Of a stretch of DNA of 64,000 bases, positions 27,701-40,200 are shown one piece after another. Below the pieces are notes generated by a model, which had not been told where the DNA came from, did no database searches, and saw only the letters and a program-made list of their open reading frames with translations. The translations under genes and the position numbers were made by a program. The number at the start of each line of letters is the position of its first letter. Positions within the stretch are counted from its first letter, which is position 1. Source of the DNA: Amblyornis subalaris (lineage: Eukaryota > Chordata > Aves > Passeriformes > Ptilonorhynchidae); contig JACAXG010000034.1 of NCBI GenBank assembly GCA_018881555.1, positions 3,296,615 to 3,360,614 on the forward strand. Reading direction: 5' to 3'.

Positions 27701-29187
27701 GAAGGCTCAGGTGGCACTTGACTACAAAGGTAACTTAGGCAGCAGCCGGGCTGGAGAGGCTGCGCAATATCAACAGGTGCTCACTGGTGTCTGGGACTAG
27801 TCAGCTCTATCTATGCATCGGTGTCGAGTGCTTCAGGGCCTTCTCTGTGTTTATCTAGCAATAAGAAAAAAAGTTAAACAGTTTGGAAAGGTAGTAACTC
27901 GAGAAGCAAAATGTGCTCATGTATTTAAAGACAAATTTTCATTTGGTACAGAGTCTGAGTTAGCCCATTCACTGCCTGTTTGCAGCCGTCAGGAACCAGC
28001 CCAGTGGCACACCTCAGGGTTCACAGGATACATAAGGAGCTTTTTAAAAAAATTTTTGATAACTTTCTTCTNTTTTCCAACTGTCCTGAAGCTGATGTTT
28101 CCTTTTTTTTCTCTGGAGAAGCAGACAAAAAATTACCATCTCTGGTAATTTGTATCATTGCATTTCTAGTCTCCATGGAAACCTATGTGGTGCTCCACAG
28201 TTGGGTAATATTTCAATCTGTTGCAGCAGAAATCAGATGGAGGGAAGACTGGGTTCTGAACCTTGCCTGTTAATCAATTAAAAGTGGGTTTTAAATAATT
28301 TTTACATTCTGTTGCAATCTTTGCTTAGACTAACAACAGAATAAATTGAAGTAATCAAATTAAGCTAATATGGCCAGATCGTATATACACCTATGCACAT
28401 AACTCTGCCACTCAGTTTGATTCTGATAGGCATAGACATTAATTTGGAAGAATTCTTTGTTTTTAGTAGGATTATAAGGATTAATACTATGGAAACTGAA
28501 AGCATAATAGCAAATTGTTTGTCACGTTGACTCTAATAAAAAGCATTCCAGAGAGATAGTAACAATCTCCTCATTGTGATTTATGTAAGCAAAGCATTTT
28601 GAAAATCAAGAATCTTAATTCTTTATCTTTTGCTGTCTTCATTCTTGTTCTTCCACTGCTAAGGAAGAAATACATCCCCAAACTGGTTTCCTCGGAAAAG
28701 ATGCAGTAACTTAATCTACTTGCTTCTTCAGGATTTCATTTCTTTACTCCAAGCTTTATGAACTTGAACACAAAGGCATATCATCTTACTGGGAAAGCAG
28801 AAAGTGATACAGAGAAGAAATATACAGAGAGAGACCAGTCTTTTTTGTCACCACAGTCAACCCATGAAGAGTGAGTGCTCTCAGCCGCCTAAAAGTAAGT
28901 AAAATATGTAGTAATGGAAATAATGCAGCCTACTGTCAGCCTGTAAACACTCCTGCATAGACAGTCATGATAACAAGGTACACAAAGGCATAAATTAATT
29001 GCACGATTTTCTAAGCATTTTACATTTGAACAATGAAATCATAGTATTCACTACAACTGCACTAAACCACGGTGGTGAAATATGACAGTGATTTATGGTA
29101 TGCACTATAACCAAACTACAAAATCTGATCATCTTGTATGTACTTTGTAGGTATTTACTGCATTTGTTTCAGAATACTGTGGAGAAA

Positions 29188-29449
29188 ATGTATGCTAGTC
29201 GAGAGGATATTGGATATGATTTTGGAGATGACTCAAAAGTTGGAAGTAAGCCAATTAAACCTAATCCAAACATCGATGGAGGATGGGCTTGGATGATTGT
29301 ACTTTCCTCTTTCCTTGTGCACATACTTATCATGGGTTCCCAAATGGCCCTTGGAATACTTAACATGGAATGGCTTGAAGAGTTCAATCAAAGTCGTGGC
29401 TTAACAGCGTGGGTTAGCTCCCTCAGCATGGGCATCACGCTTATTGTAG
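29188..29449 (+). CDS. SLC16A14: SLC16A14 coding exon 1
   Basis: The exon begins at 29,173 after TTTGTTTCAG and has 15 bp of 5' UTR. It encodes residues 1-87 and the first base of codon 88 (phase 1). It carries helix 1 with DGGWAW and most of helix 2. The donor is GTACGTG at 29,450. Confidence 0.95.
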
Positions 29450-32400
29450 GTACGTGCCAGCATCACGTATTTCAAAATGGTATAGATTTTTAGAATATGA
29501 TTGCCATTCATCCCTAAAGTATTTTCTTACAATTGTCCCAAGCTGACTTTTTAAAGTCACCAGGAGAAATTTTACAATTTAGATGGAGAAAGGGAACAAC
29601 AGAGAAGATATAGGGAAGACAATTAGTCCAGGACACTGCATGAGCAGGAAAGGAAACCTGGGACTTCCAGGTCTCACTAGAATTAAGAAAACAAATGATC
29701 TGTGAACCCTGTGGTCCTCCCCACAAAGGAGGAGAAAATGNGAATTCTCCTCCTGTCTGGGAGGAAAAAGTGTTGAATTTGCCCAGTTTATATTTCAGTT
29801 NGGCAGCTGAATTAAAATTTATTTTTTAAGTTGTGGTTAGATCAACCCAAAATAGTATCTGGAGGAAATGCTTGTGTATATGTGTATATACACACCTATG
29901 ACTCCCTAAATGAAGATTGAAAAGGATGTGTTTAGATCTGTCTAAAATATTCCAGCGAAAACAAAGTAAAATGTTTAACTTCTAGTTACTTGTGAAAAAG
30001 GCCTGCACTTTCAGAGCACCAGCATTGGAAACAGGTGTTTCAGCTTATTCCTCTGTTTAAACTGTCCCTTCTTCACGGGGCAATTTTGATTGTAGGTCTT
30101 GCAAGTATTTGCTAAGTATTTAATCAGTTGATTGTATTTTTCTTTCCATGATTTTAAACAGTAATATGGAAAATAAACTGAATTGCAGGAGTTGCCTGAT
30201 GTTTAACATTTTGTTTAAAAAAATTAAGAAACTTAATGTGAATAATCATTAGAGTAGAAAGAATTAAATAAATGATTTATAATTTCTTTCATGTTTTTTA
30301 ACAGGTCCTTTTATCGGTTTATTCATCAGCATGTGTGGGTGTCGCACAACAGCTATAATTGGAGGGATACTGAATGCCCTGGGTTGGATACTGAGTGCTT
30401 ATGCCTCAAATGTGCACTACCTCTTCCTTACATTTGGAGTGACAGCTGGTAAGAGCTGCACTAATGTTTCAAAGTTCTTTCAATTATTTTTGATTCATTT
30501 GAAGGTTACTGGAGTGAGTAAAGAGGGAAGGTAGACTGCAGAGTTATTCCAGCTCTGCTTTCACACTCTTTACAGCTTGTTATCTTTTTAGAAAACTTAT
30601 TTGCTCAGTGGATTGGGCCCAGTGACTTCTGTTATCATTTAAATCTGCAATGTGAAGGTGGTACTTTTATCATTTTCAGCCAAATGAATACATTAGAGGA
30701 CATTTTTAATTAGAAGAATTAATGTAACCCAAACTCTAAGAAGTGAAATTTAAAGATGAATTATATATCTAGCTAACTCCTCTCTTTGTCACAGGAAGGA
30801 ACAGCAAATGTTTTCTCCAGAAGTTGCTCCACATTAATAAAATACTGGATTATGATAACTATGCTCTGCTTCAAAACCCTTTTTAAAGGGTGGACTGGGT
30901 TACAGCTGGTAGGCAGCTAAGCTTCACACAGCTGCTCACTCACTCTCCCCCAGTGGGATGGGGAGAGACTCAGAAAGGTAAAAATGAGATAAACAGGGTA
31001 CAATAGAAGCATCTTCTGCATACACCTGTTCAAATCCAAATTTCTCTATGAGGAATTTGCTGTGAGAAAAAATGGTCAACTGTTACCTCTAACGATGTGT
31101 TTGCACAACTCTTAACACTTTCTGCTTGAAGTATATACCATGGATANCCTGGGTTTTAGCTACAGCGGTGGGGTTTTCTACAGAATTAGAGATTTGCCTT
31201 AAAAGACTATGCAGCTACCATGTGGCCTTCCCTGGACTTCCCTGGAGTGCCCAAAGAGAACCAATCTGGAAAGCACCCAAGGTCCTGCCACTGTGCTAAC
31301 CCCCCATGCTGACTCCTGAAACACATCATGGTCACTGTGGCTCCACAGTTACTGAAAAAGGACAGAAATTCAGTGTGAATCTTCATTGCTGGTGAACTTG
31401 GGTGAAAGCAACAACATGTGCTCACTAAGCAGTTTGGGTCACTGATACCATCAGACGTGGGTACTACAAATGCAGATATTTCAAAATAGGCTGGGTCTAT
31501 GGTTATCCCCNTATTAACTGTCACTGATTGGTTGTGGGACATCTCTGACTTTCCAGTGGTGTCATGCTGGCCTGAAGTAAGGGTTTTATATTCCATGTGG
31601 TTAGTTTTTCCAGCATACCCTTTCCAAATATCAGTAGGTTATTCTCACTGGAATGAGTATTGCAGATTTTGGAAAAGACTACATGATAGAAATGAAAGCT
31701 AACATCAGAATTGAATATTTGTTAATAGTTTTACTACTATGCTTACACAAAACTTAGGAATAAAACTGAATTGTTTTTCACTGCTTTTTACATTGTTGGC
31801 AAAAAATTCAGATTTATTTAGGTTTATTTTCTATTTTCATAGGCATTGGAAGTGGCATGGTTTATCTGCCTGCAGTGGTCATGGTAGGGCAGTATTTTCA
31901 GAAGAGAAGAGCACTTGCACAAGGGCTCAGTACCACGGGAACCGGGTTTGGAGCTTTCCTAATGACTGCCTTACTGAAGTACCTCTGCACTGAATTTGGG
32001 TGGAGGAATGCCATGTTCATCCAGGGGGCCATCTCTCTGAACCTTTGTGTCTGCGGGGCGCTTATGAGACCACTCTCTCCCAAAGACCTCAGTGAAAAAT
32101 ATGTGGTGAGAAGTAATAGTGAAGAAAATCGGGCAAAAGCTCTGTCCCATTCTACAGAGACTATAAAATCTAATGGAGTCCTCAGTGAAGAACCAGAGAA
32201 AAAAGAAGAGGCAGAAAATGAAGAAGTGCTTGGCAGTGTTCAGCACATAGAAATTGGAGGTAAATCTAGCAGCGGAAGGAGTATGTATGGACTGCGCATC
32301 CTTAAGAGAGTGAGCCAGCTGACAGTTACGGTCAGGAAGGGCTTTGCACTCTGGTACTCCAGCTACTTTGGAGCTGCATCACTGTTTACCAATAGAGTAT

Positions 32401-34472
32401 TTGTGGCCTTTATCATTTGGGCTTTGTTTGCCTATAGCAGCTTTGTCATTCCCTTTATTCACCTTCCAGAAATAGTCAAGCAGTACAACTTATCTAGGCA
32501 GAACAATGTATTTCCTTTGACATCCATTATAGCCATTGTTCATATTTTTGGTAAAGTGATTCTTGGAATCATCTCTGATCTCCCGTGCATCAGCACATGG
32601 AATGTCTTCCTCATGGCTAACTTTACCCTGGTCACCTGCATCCTTACTTTGCCACTAATGCAAACATATGTTGGCCTGGCTGTGGTTTGCGCTCTAATAG
32701 GATTTTCTAGTGGCTATTTTTCTCTAATGCCTGTTGTGACTGAAGATTTAGTTGGAACTAAACACCTTGCAAATGCCTATGGCATCATCATTTGTGCCAA
32801 TGGAATATCTGCATTGTTTGGACCACCCTTTGCAGGTAAAAAGTTCAAATTGCTAACCAACAGATGTTTGTGTAATGACTATGTGACACTTTATATTATT
32901 AAACTTTCTTATGCTATGAGCATGTGTAGTCAAAATCACAGCTGCTCCAGAATGGACGTAACATCCATCTTTACATTGTACAGATTTACAGATCACATCT
33001 GCTGGGTTCCAGCTCACTGTCCACAANTGCAATTTACAGTTCTTGGACATAACCCCAAATCTATTACAATCTGTCCTTACAAGGGTACATTTCCTTAAAA
33101 TAGTATCGTACACTATTTTTTTAAATGAGAAAGGTGTAACCTATTTTTTCATGTTTTGTGTGGTACATGCACTATACATACTCATTCCTATACCCACATG
33201 AAAAAATGGTGATTAGTTCTAAGGGTAGGCAGCTGTTTGTACCACAGTATTACCCCAAGGACTGTGGTGTGCGTTTGGGTGTCACCACNCTAAGCCGCCA
33301 GTGGATGTGTTGATTTAACTAACTTTGCTTTGCCTTCCTTCAGCCAGAAATACCTGCACTGCTCATAACCTCTTTACTGCCATCCANAGCAGAAGGGAGA
33401 AGTGTGTGTATGTTATCCCTAGAGTTACTTAGGTTTAAACAGACATTCATTAAGTATTTTCTCATAGAAAGAGTTGGGGGAGTTCAGAAGAGATGCAGGT
33501 ACTGATTGTCTGTACTATCCCAGACTACAGCTCTCTTTTACAGAGGTGCTGATCAGAAGAAAGCTGTAAGAAACCTTGGGAGTGATGACCATGATCAGCC
33601 AGAGGTGTCTCTAGGCTGAAGAGAAGCCATCAGCAGCACGAGCAGCCCGTACAAGTGGGAACACCTTCTCTCCCCACCACTGAGTGAGCGACAAGAGCGA
33701 GAATAAAGCTCACTCAGTGCCCCTTGAAAAGCAGCAGTGTTTTACTCTGCCAGGGTCCCTCAGCGCCTCCCAGTCTGTGCTAAACGTGTCTCTGTGTTTG
33801 GTCGTTGGTTACCAAGCAAACTGGATGCAAGTAGCTGATGTAAAAAGNGCTGCTGATCTTGTGGTACATTCCAATGCCATCAGTGCGGTGTGAGGGAGTT
33901 TTGCTGGTTTGGGTTCTCAAACATTTCTGAAGAAACTTTAATGTGTTTTCGCAAAGGAATTGAGGTTGGAATGAGAGCCATTGCAGTACTGAGATCGTAT
34001 CTATTGAACAGTCTCCTGCCGGTATGTGAGTCTTTGAGAAAGCTACGGGGAATGTTTGCTTGCACAAGGCACAGCATTTGAACTAGCCAGTATCGGGCAT
34101 TTTACAGCGGCAGTGGTAGGGTGGAAGAACTAAATGGTTTGGGATTACCAAATGTCTATTTTAAGCTGTGATAACCCGTTTGAAAAATATTTTTTTTCCA
34201 CAAAACATCTATGGATTTGACAGAAATGTCATGACAGAAATGTGAAGTATTTTTCGTGTTTTCCCATGCAATGCACCTTTTTGTCAAGCTTTGTAACAAA
34301 CATGTTTTGTCCTTATTTTCCAGGTTGGATCTATGACATCACACAAAAATACGATTTTTCTTTTTACGTAGCTGGCTTGCTATACATGGTGGGAATAATA
34401 TTTTTACTTATACAACCTTGTATACAAAAGAAACAACCAAGAGAAAAATCTACAGAAGAAGCACAAATATAG
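29188..34472 (+). CDS. SLC16A14: SLC16A14, monocarboxylate transporter 14 (MCT14)
   Basis: The coding parts 29,188-29,449, 30,305-30,448, 31,843-32,835 and 34,324-34,472 join in frame to 515 codons plus a stop; human MCT14 is about 510 residues. It is a 12-helix plasma-membrane carrier of the major facilitator superfamily, and its substrate is not established. Family signature 1 is DGGWAW at residues 30-35 (helix 1). Signature 2 is YFQKRRALAQG at 153-163. A long charged cytosolic loop lies between helices 6 and 7 (about 211-310, with a Glu/Lys-rich stretch at 250-263). Helices 7-12 run from about 318 to 500. The start ATG at 29,188 follows the acceptor by 15 bp and gives the conserved MCT14 N-terminus (MYASREDIGYDF). 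Helix 8 (about 361-379) shows HIFGK where MCT1-type carriers have the essential Asp/Arg pair. The gene lies tail to tail with FBXO36. Confidence is high because long stretches match human MCT14. Confidence 0.97.
29450..30304 (+). other. SLC16A14: SLC16A14 intron 2
   Basis: An 855-bp AT-rich intron with two N calls. It contains a short self-complementary tract (GTATATGTGTATATACAC) near 29,876. No other feature was recognised. Confidence 0.8.
30305..30448 (+). CDS. SLC16A14: SLC16A14 coding exon 2
   Basis: The acceptor is TTTTAACAG ending at 30,304 and the donor is GTAAGAG at 30,449. Length is 144 bp, phase 1 to phase 1. It encodes residues 88-135, which cover the end of helix 2 and helices 3-4 with their GPFIGLF and CGCRTTAIIGG segments. 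Confidence 0.95.
30449..31842 (+). other. SLC16A14: SLC16A14 intron 3
   Basis: A 1.4-kb intron that holds the LTR-like fragment at about 30,888-31,005. A 129-codon minus-strand open frame (31,207-31,596) has no recognised domain and includes an N. Confidence 0.75.
30888..31005 (+). mobile_element. Fragment of an avian endogenous retroviral LTR (tentative)
   Basis: The order GGTAGGCAGCTAAGC, CACACAGCTGCTCACTCACT, CCCCCAGTGGGATGGGGAGAG and CAGAAAGGTAAAAATGAGA resembles the 5' part of LTRs common in bird genomes, especially passerines. Only a short, diverged piece is present and no retroviral gene accompanies it. The assignment is from memory of the family pattern and needs a repeat-library search. 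Confidence 0.45.
31843..32835 (+). CDS. SLC16A14: SLC16A14 coding exon 3
   Basis: The acceptor is TTTTCATAG ending at 31,842 and the donor is GTAAAA at 32,836. Length is 993 bp, phase 1 to phase 1, encoding residues 136-466. It holds the second family signature, helices 4-6, the long variable loop, and helices 7-11. The frame continues past the donor for about 88 codons by chance; that extension is intronic. Confidence 0.96.
32836..34323 (+). other. SLC16A14: SLC16A14 intron 4
   Basis: A 1.5-kb intron with several N calls and no recognised repeat. Short open frames here (for example 33,684-33,893) are not supported. Confidence 0.75.
34324..34472 (+). CDS. SLC16A14: SLC16A14 coding exon 4 with stop
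   Basis: The acceptor is TTATTTTCCAG ending at 34,323. It encodes residues 467-515: GWIYDITQKYDFSF, the last helix, and a short charged tail ending EEAQI, then TAG. The sequence closely matches the human C-terminus up to the last helix. Confidence 0.95.
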
Positions 34473-35715
34473 AACAAATTCCAGAAGTTTTTTTTACAGA
34501 ACTTTTTTGTTTTCATGTTTCTGTTGTGTGACAGTATGAAGATGTTTTTCTTATAGAACCAACTGCATTAAGCTGCACTTAAGTGAAAAGCAAGTGTGCT
34601 CCATAATGCTGATAAATTATTAGAAATACGCTTTTAAAATGAGTTAAGATATTTTACTTTAGAACTATCAAATACAGTGATTAAAAGCACACTGCTAATC
34701 TTTTAATATTGGAATGATGCTAAGAGCCCTTACCCTTGCTTCTCTTTTAACTTTTCACCACTAAGCATTGGTGAAAATCCACTGACTGCAGTGCAGTTAC
34801 TTCTGATTTACATTGGTCCTATGAGAGAATTTGGTCAGGGCACGAATGATTTATAAAAGTCCTTCCTACTATGTATTCAATCTGATAAAAGATTAGTTAC
34901 TGAATATAAGAAAATGATTGTATTTCTTGTCTGGCTAGTCAAGTACTGTTGAAATGCTACTATAATAATTCCATTAATTCAATGTATTAAAGTTACTATT
35001 TCTGTAATGCAAAACTAAAGAAAAGTTCTCATATATTTCTGAAGTAACTCAGTTGGACTCAATGGGTCCCTTCCATCTCAGAATATTCTGTGATTCTACT
35101 TCAACAACTTTTAATTTTGTTTTTTTNAAGTATCAACTGCATAATAAAGTAGCCATCCTCAATACATAGGCCGCATTATAAATGCTGGGACACTTAAGGC
35201 ACCTAAAGTAAAAAAATCATAAATGCAGAAACAGGAAACATATGGAAAATATTAATGTGGCTGGAAAATGTTTCCAGAAACAGTTTGAGGTCTCTGGCCC
35301 CTTTACCTAATTAGAGTTATTGTAGGATATAATCATAACAATCATAACATTGCCACTGACTCCTTCCATGGGAAGGAACTCTACTACAGTACACTAAATT
35401 TTGTTACAATTAATTTAATTGTTCACAAAACCTGTTACAGCATGAGCAGTCATGTTGCTGCTCATAATGTACACCATGAACTGACTAAGATTGGTCACAT
35501 TTGAGAAGTTTATTCGCTAGAAAATTAGATACTGCAGAGCATGGAATAGCTAGAGAGCATTTAAAATATTCAAATAAATTTTCTTGAGATTAAGCACCTG
35601 GTAATCAATACAGAAGGTGTTGTATGGTGGTACAGGACATAAGTTTTTCAGCTTTGAGAGGTGAGTCTGATGTTAATTTTCCTATCAAATAAAAGCCACT
35701 GTATGTTTTTATTGT
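34473..35715 (+). other. SLC16A14: SLC16A14 3' UTR, end approximate
   Basis: AT-rich sequence follows the stop codon. AATAAA hexamers at 35,143-35,148, 35,573-35,578 and 35,688-35,693 are possible polyadenylation signals, so the true end could be near 35.17 kb or near 35.71 kb. A CR1 tail lies just before the first hexamer. Confidence 0.6.
35052..35098 (+). mobile_element. Short CR1 3' tail within the SLC16A14 3' UTR
   Basis: GTTGGACTCAATGGGTCCC, then TTCCATCTCAGAATATTC and TGTGATTCT, is the recognisable last ~50 bp of a CR1 element in plus orientation. It is a severely 5'-truncated copy. Confidence 0.7.
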
Positions 35716-37224
35716 CTTAGCTTTATGAAAGTTTTTTGCATGATGAATCAGGTTCTTAATTTAATACTGCTGNGTGCTGCTGGAGTTTCTTAATAAACAA
35801 TTGATACTATTCAATTATATTGAAGAACTATTGGGAAACAGTTCAGTATGCAACAGTATCAATATCTTGATCTTCTTTGTAGCTGCAAGTTTGGTTAACA
35901 AAAAAATTCTGAATGTGTATTTTTCTACATTGCAACTCACCAGCTTCCTAGTGTTGCACTTCTACAACAACAATTGGTCACTGAAATGAGTCCAGTTTAA
36001 AAAGAAAACCTTAAGAAACCCCTGAACTACTGTAAGATTTATATCAGTGCAATCATATAGGGTAGTTATGTATGGCCTTTAAAACTCACATAAAACAACT
36101 GAGGTGGCACTGAACTGCAACACATGGTGTGAACACACAGTCAGTAACTTCTTAAAATCAGCTTTTTNGGTTGGAGAAAATGTGCACATAAACTTTCAAA
36201 TCAGTTCTTTGTTACAGGTTCAGTGTCTTCTTGGTGTGAATGCTGCTGATAGCTTATTTTAACTGAGCTATCTTTTACTGGTGAAATATATATATTGAAG
36301 TGATGATTTCCCTCATTTTCCTTTTTTTTTTTTTCTTTTTGAAAGATACGTACCCCTTATACAGAGATCTTCACTTTGTCTTTTGTCAAAAACAACTTTA
36401 TATGCATACTACAGTAATAAATATGTTGTTCACTTGTGATATCTGCAATATATCTTTCTATAGAGATCCTTACTAGACCATATGTGGGGAATAAACTTAC
36501 ATTACCCAAAAATACACTTTCTGTTAATTTACTAAGTTTATACAGAATTTTAGCCACACACTGAAATTTGTATTTGTCATTATGCTAAAATGAAATAATC
36601 ACAAAGAGGAAAGAATATATATGTAAGTGTTTCTTCTATCTAAAGATCAACAATCACCAAATGTTTCCAGAATATTGGTATATAGTTGTAGAACAAAAAA
36701 TTCTTAATTTAAATCAGCAAATATTTAAGTATTAAAGTACNGGTTTATAAAGAAACTGAGTGATACAAGAACCCTGTATTCATAGTTTTTCATCAATTTA
36801 TAAAATCCAAGCTTAGTACTTGGCATGTTAAAAAACTGTACACTACTTACACTCTTCAAATATTAAACTATTATCTCCAAATACTGAAATCACTGGTTTT
36901 AATGCTTGGGTTTAAAATCTAGTCAATTGCAAATGGCCATAGCATCTGCTATAAGCTGTGGACCATGTGTAGCATGTATACAACACAGAGAAGTCAGAAT
37001 GAAGAAGTACAAAGTAGCCACAATCCCTTCTATTGCAGTAACTGCTACAATGCTGATTATAACACAATTTCAGGATGCTCAACATATTAAATATTAATAT
37101 TGACAAGCTGCTATTAGTAAGACATTTTTCCTCTTTGAATCCTTAAAATAATCTGCTTTCCCTAGNAAAGAAGAAAAGTCCCTGTGTCTGACCCGATAAA
37201 CAGCCACACCTTCTAACAAGCACT
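35716..37224. other. Spacer between convergent SLC16A14 and FBXO36
   Basis: AT-rich DNA between the two gene ends. I see no exon, RNA gene or mobile element that I can support. Confidence 0.55.
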
Positions 37225-40200
37225 TCAATAAAAAATACATCTTTATTCAGTAAGATTTTTTGTTCTGAGCATCTTGCTTCTGCGGCTGTAGCTGACACTC
37301 GTGTGTGAAGAAGGTTCCCAGCCCACTTCCTGTGGGAACTCTTTCGTTTCAGGTGTGCTTGTGTCACGCAAGCTCTCCACAAGAGCTCCTCATAGTGCAT
37401 TACTGTCACACAGCTACTTGTAAGAGAAAGCAAGGGCTTAAAAATCATAATTTGGCTGACTCATGGCTGATTATTCTAGTACACAAAATGTGTTTAGACA
37501 GCACAGAGGTCTTGCATGAAGGTCACTTGCAGTGCAGGCTGCCCACACATCTTGACAGATGCAGTTATAGCTAAAACTCACTAGACATCAGCAGAACTTT
37601 TCCCCAGTATTGCCAGTGCAGGTATCACATGTTCTTCTGTGAAAAATTCAAGAAGCTTCTTTTGGTATGATATCCAAGGCCCTTCTGCCACACTAAAAGC
37701 AGCTGTAATGCCACATACTCTCCTGGTATGTAATTCATACAGCTGCTCTGGAATCAACCAAGCTGTGTAAGCTGATGCCAAAAGACTAGTCAGGATGTAG
37801 AAATTGCATCAGAAATAGAAATCTATTTTCAAGGTAAGTAAAAGGAGCCTTGGGGCTTAGAACAGAAATGCAATTTTAGAAAACTTTCAGAAATACTGTA
37901 AGGATTAAGCCTGTTTCTCACGAGGTGCATCCCTCTTTTAGAATGACTCCATAAACAGAATCAGGTGTAAATATTATAAAAAGGAAGAAAAAATGATGTA
38001 ATTTCTTAGATGACAAAACCATCATTAAAAAAAAGGAGGAAGATAGTCTGTGTTGTATTATCTACTATACACCCATTGTAAATGATACAAGAATGCAGCA
38101 ACATTGATTCTTCCCCCAAACCTTTCACTTTTCTACACGTGCAGTTGCAGGGGCCTAAGTGCAGCTGTACTCAATGACTCCAATGCAAGTGGTAACAGAA
38201 ATAGAAAAGCAAAAGTTCTGGTATAACTTGTGTTAGGCACTGCTGATGTAGCTGTATACCTTAAACTGCTTAATTCACTGCCTACAGCAAAGCTGTCTCA
38301 GAGTATGTGTGGTGCTGTTTGCTCTTGTGCGGGCACACACAACATCCTAGCACGTTTTAGCAAAGGAAAAGCAGGGATCATCAGGGAAAAGGTACTTTAG
38401 AAGTGCCAAAATGAAAATATATAAACTTTTAAAAGTTCTCTTTAAATATTTGCTTGCTCTCTGCCTCTCCCCATTCTGCTTTGCCCATGAGAAATGGACA
38501 ACGTGAAGTTAAAAATAGTGTAGAGTGGTTTTTAGGATCGCATATTTTTATTTCCAAACACAGTGTTCTATAAAAAAAGTACAGGAAGAAAAGCAAAGCC
38601 GATCATCCCAGCCATTCCTGTGGCTCTCTGTTATCCCAGCCTTTCCTCTGGTTCTCTATTATCCCAGCCATTCCCGTGGCTCTCTATCCCAGCCGTTCCC
38701 AGGCTCTGGATTATCCCAGCCGTTCCCGTGGCTATCCTTGGCTATCCCGAGGCGCGGGGACACCGGACCTGCCCCGGGCGCCCTCTGGCGACAGAACCGC
38801 TCCGCGGCGGCGGAAATTTGAGGAAGCGCTCGTCCGAAACATCCGAAACGAATCCCACCCTGGACCCTATATCACAGGATAGCAGCTCGCTGGAAAAGTA
38901 TTGCGAAAACAGACACAGTGCTCACACGGTGGCGTCCACGTTAAGACTTCTGTACATTGTTTCTTTTGAGGTGGAGCTTCTTTTATGACTTAAGAATATT
39001 ACCTAGTGAAGAATCTAAAATACTTTAAAATGCATATTGACAGCATCTGGATCCCCTGGAAAGCAGGATTTATGCTCAGCACTACAGTTAGAGAAATGCC
39101 NCACTTTGGGTAACAAATGCAGACACCTGCTGCGTTCAGCCTACAAGGATGCGCGGCACGGGATGGACGCACAGAGCCTCCCACACTCCGCTTTCCAGTC
39201 CTGAGTGCAGAGACTGTTCTATCTTCCCTGTTCGAAAATCTGAACATGCTATTTTATAATTCTACAGAGAGCAGCATTCCAGCCTACACATAAATTAGTC
39301 TGGAAATGAAAACTCATATTATTTGGGCAAATTTTTAATTCCCTAAATATACTGCTGAAATGAGAAAGGAAGCACATTACTAGTTCTAATAGGTTATTAC
39401 ATTGTGCCAAAATCATATCTTTATTATTATGCAACTTAATTCTTTTTAGGATTTCTTTAGATTCCAAAATATTCAAGGCTTTGTGTTAAAACTAATGAAA
39501 ATTTACTGCCCTCCCCAGTACATTTTCCTATTCCACTCACACTCTGCAAATGACAGATAAATTGCAAATATACTGACAAATAATTTCCTGATCTCTCTTC
39601 AATCCATTCTCTTCCTCTCCTTTAGTTGTTTTTACTCCCTTATGCTTCATCCAGTTGTTTCCCAGTCANTGTATCAACTGTTTTATCTTCAAAATGAAAT
39701 AAAGCCCAGAACTTCAGCAAGCTTATCTACTCCCATCTGGCCTTCATCTCTAAATTAATGACATGCTCTATTTTCCTGTCTTGCCATTTTCTCCTGTGCT
39801 TTCTCCTATTTCTTGTGCTCGCTTGAACTCACTCTCACTAAAGCATCTATAATGCCTTAGTAGTCACACCACAGGAACAGCAGCGCAGCCACATCCTCTG
39901 GAACTGCCAGACACAGAACTTTTCTTGAAATCTCATCCCACGTAGCCTCAAAGTAATACAAACCCTGTGAGCAAACTCATCCTGATACAGTTCAGAGATG
40001 CACTCTGTACCAGACACGTCCCACTCTCCTTACTACACGTTTAATCTGCCTCTCTGAAGTCCTTCAGAGCATATCCAGTTGTCACAGCAGACTCAAGACA
40101 ACCGAACCCTTTTTTAACTTCCTCATAAGGTCTCACTGTTATTTATGTTTTCATTAATTGCTCAACCCATAAATTGACAGGCTTCATTCTAGGCTCCTAC

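Larger units (their letters stand above)
24563..29172 (+). other. SLC16A14: SLC16A14 intron 1
   Basis: The intron runs from the donor at 24,563 to the acceptor TTTGTTTCAG ending at 29,172. It holds the simple repeats noted above. A 103-codon minus-strand open frame lies at 27,369-27,680 and has no recognised domain. A duplicated block around AATTGTGAC...AGGCTGTCCTC occurs at about 27,202 and 27,252. An extra non-coding exon near 28.7-28.9 kb is possible, since a GTAAGT follows CCTAAAA near 28,894, but it is not demonstrated. Confidence 0.6.

Noticed and set aside
31207..31596. 129-codon minus-strand frame in SLC16A14 intron 3
   Set aside because: It contains an N, shows no domain, and lies next to a repeat fragment, so chance or repeat origin is likely.
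32836..33098. Continuation of the SLC16A14 frame past 32,835
   Set aside because: A GTAAAA donor with matching phase and the conserved last exon at 34,324 show that this extension is intron read-through.
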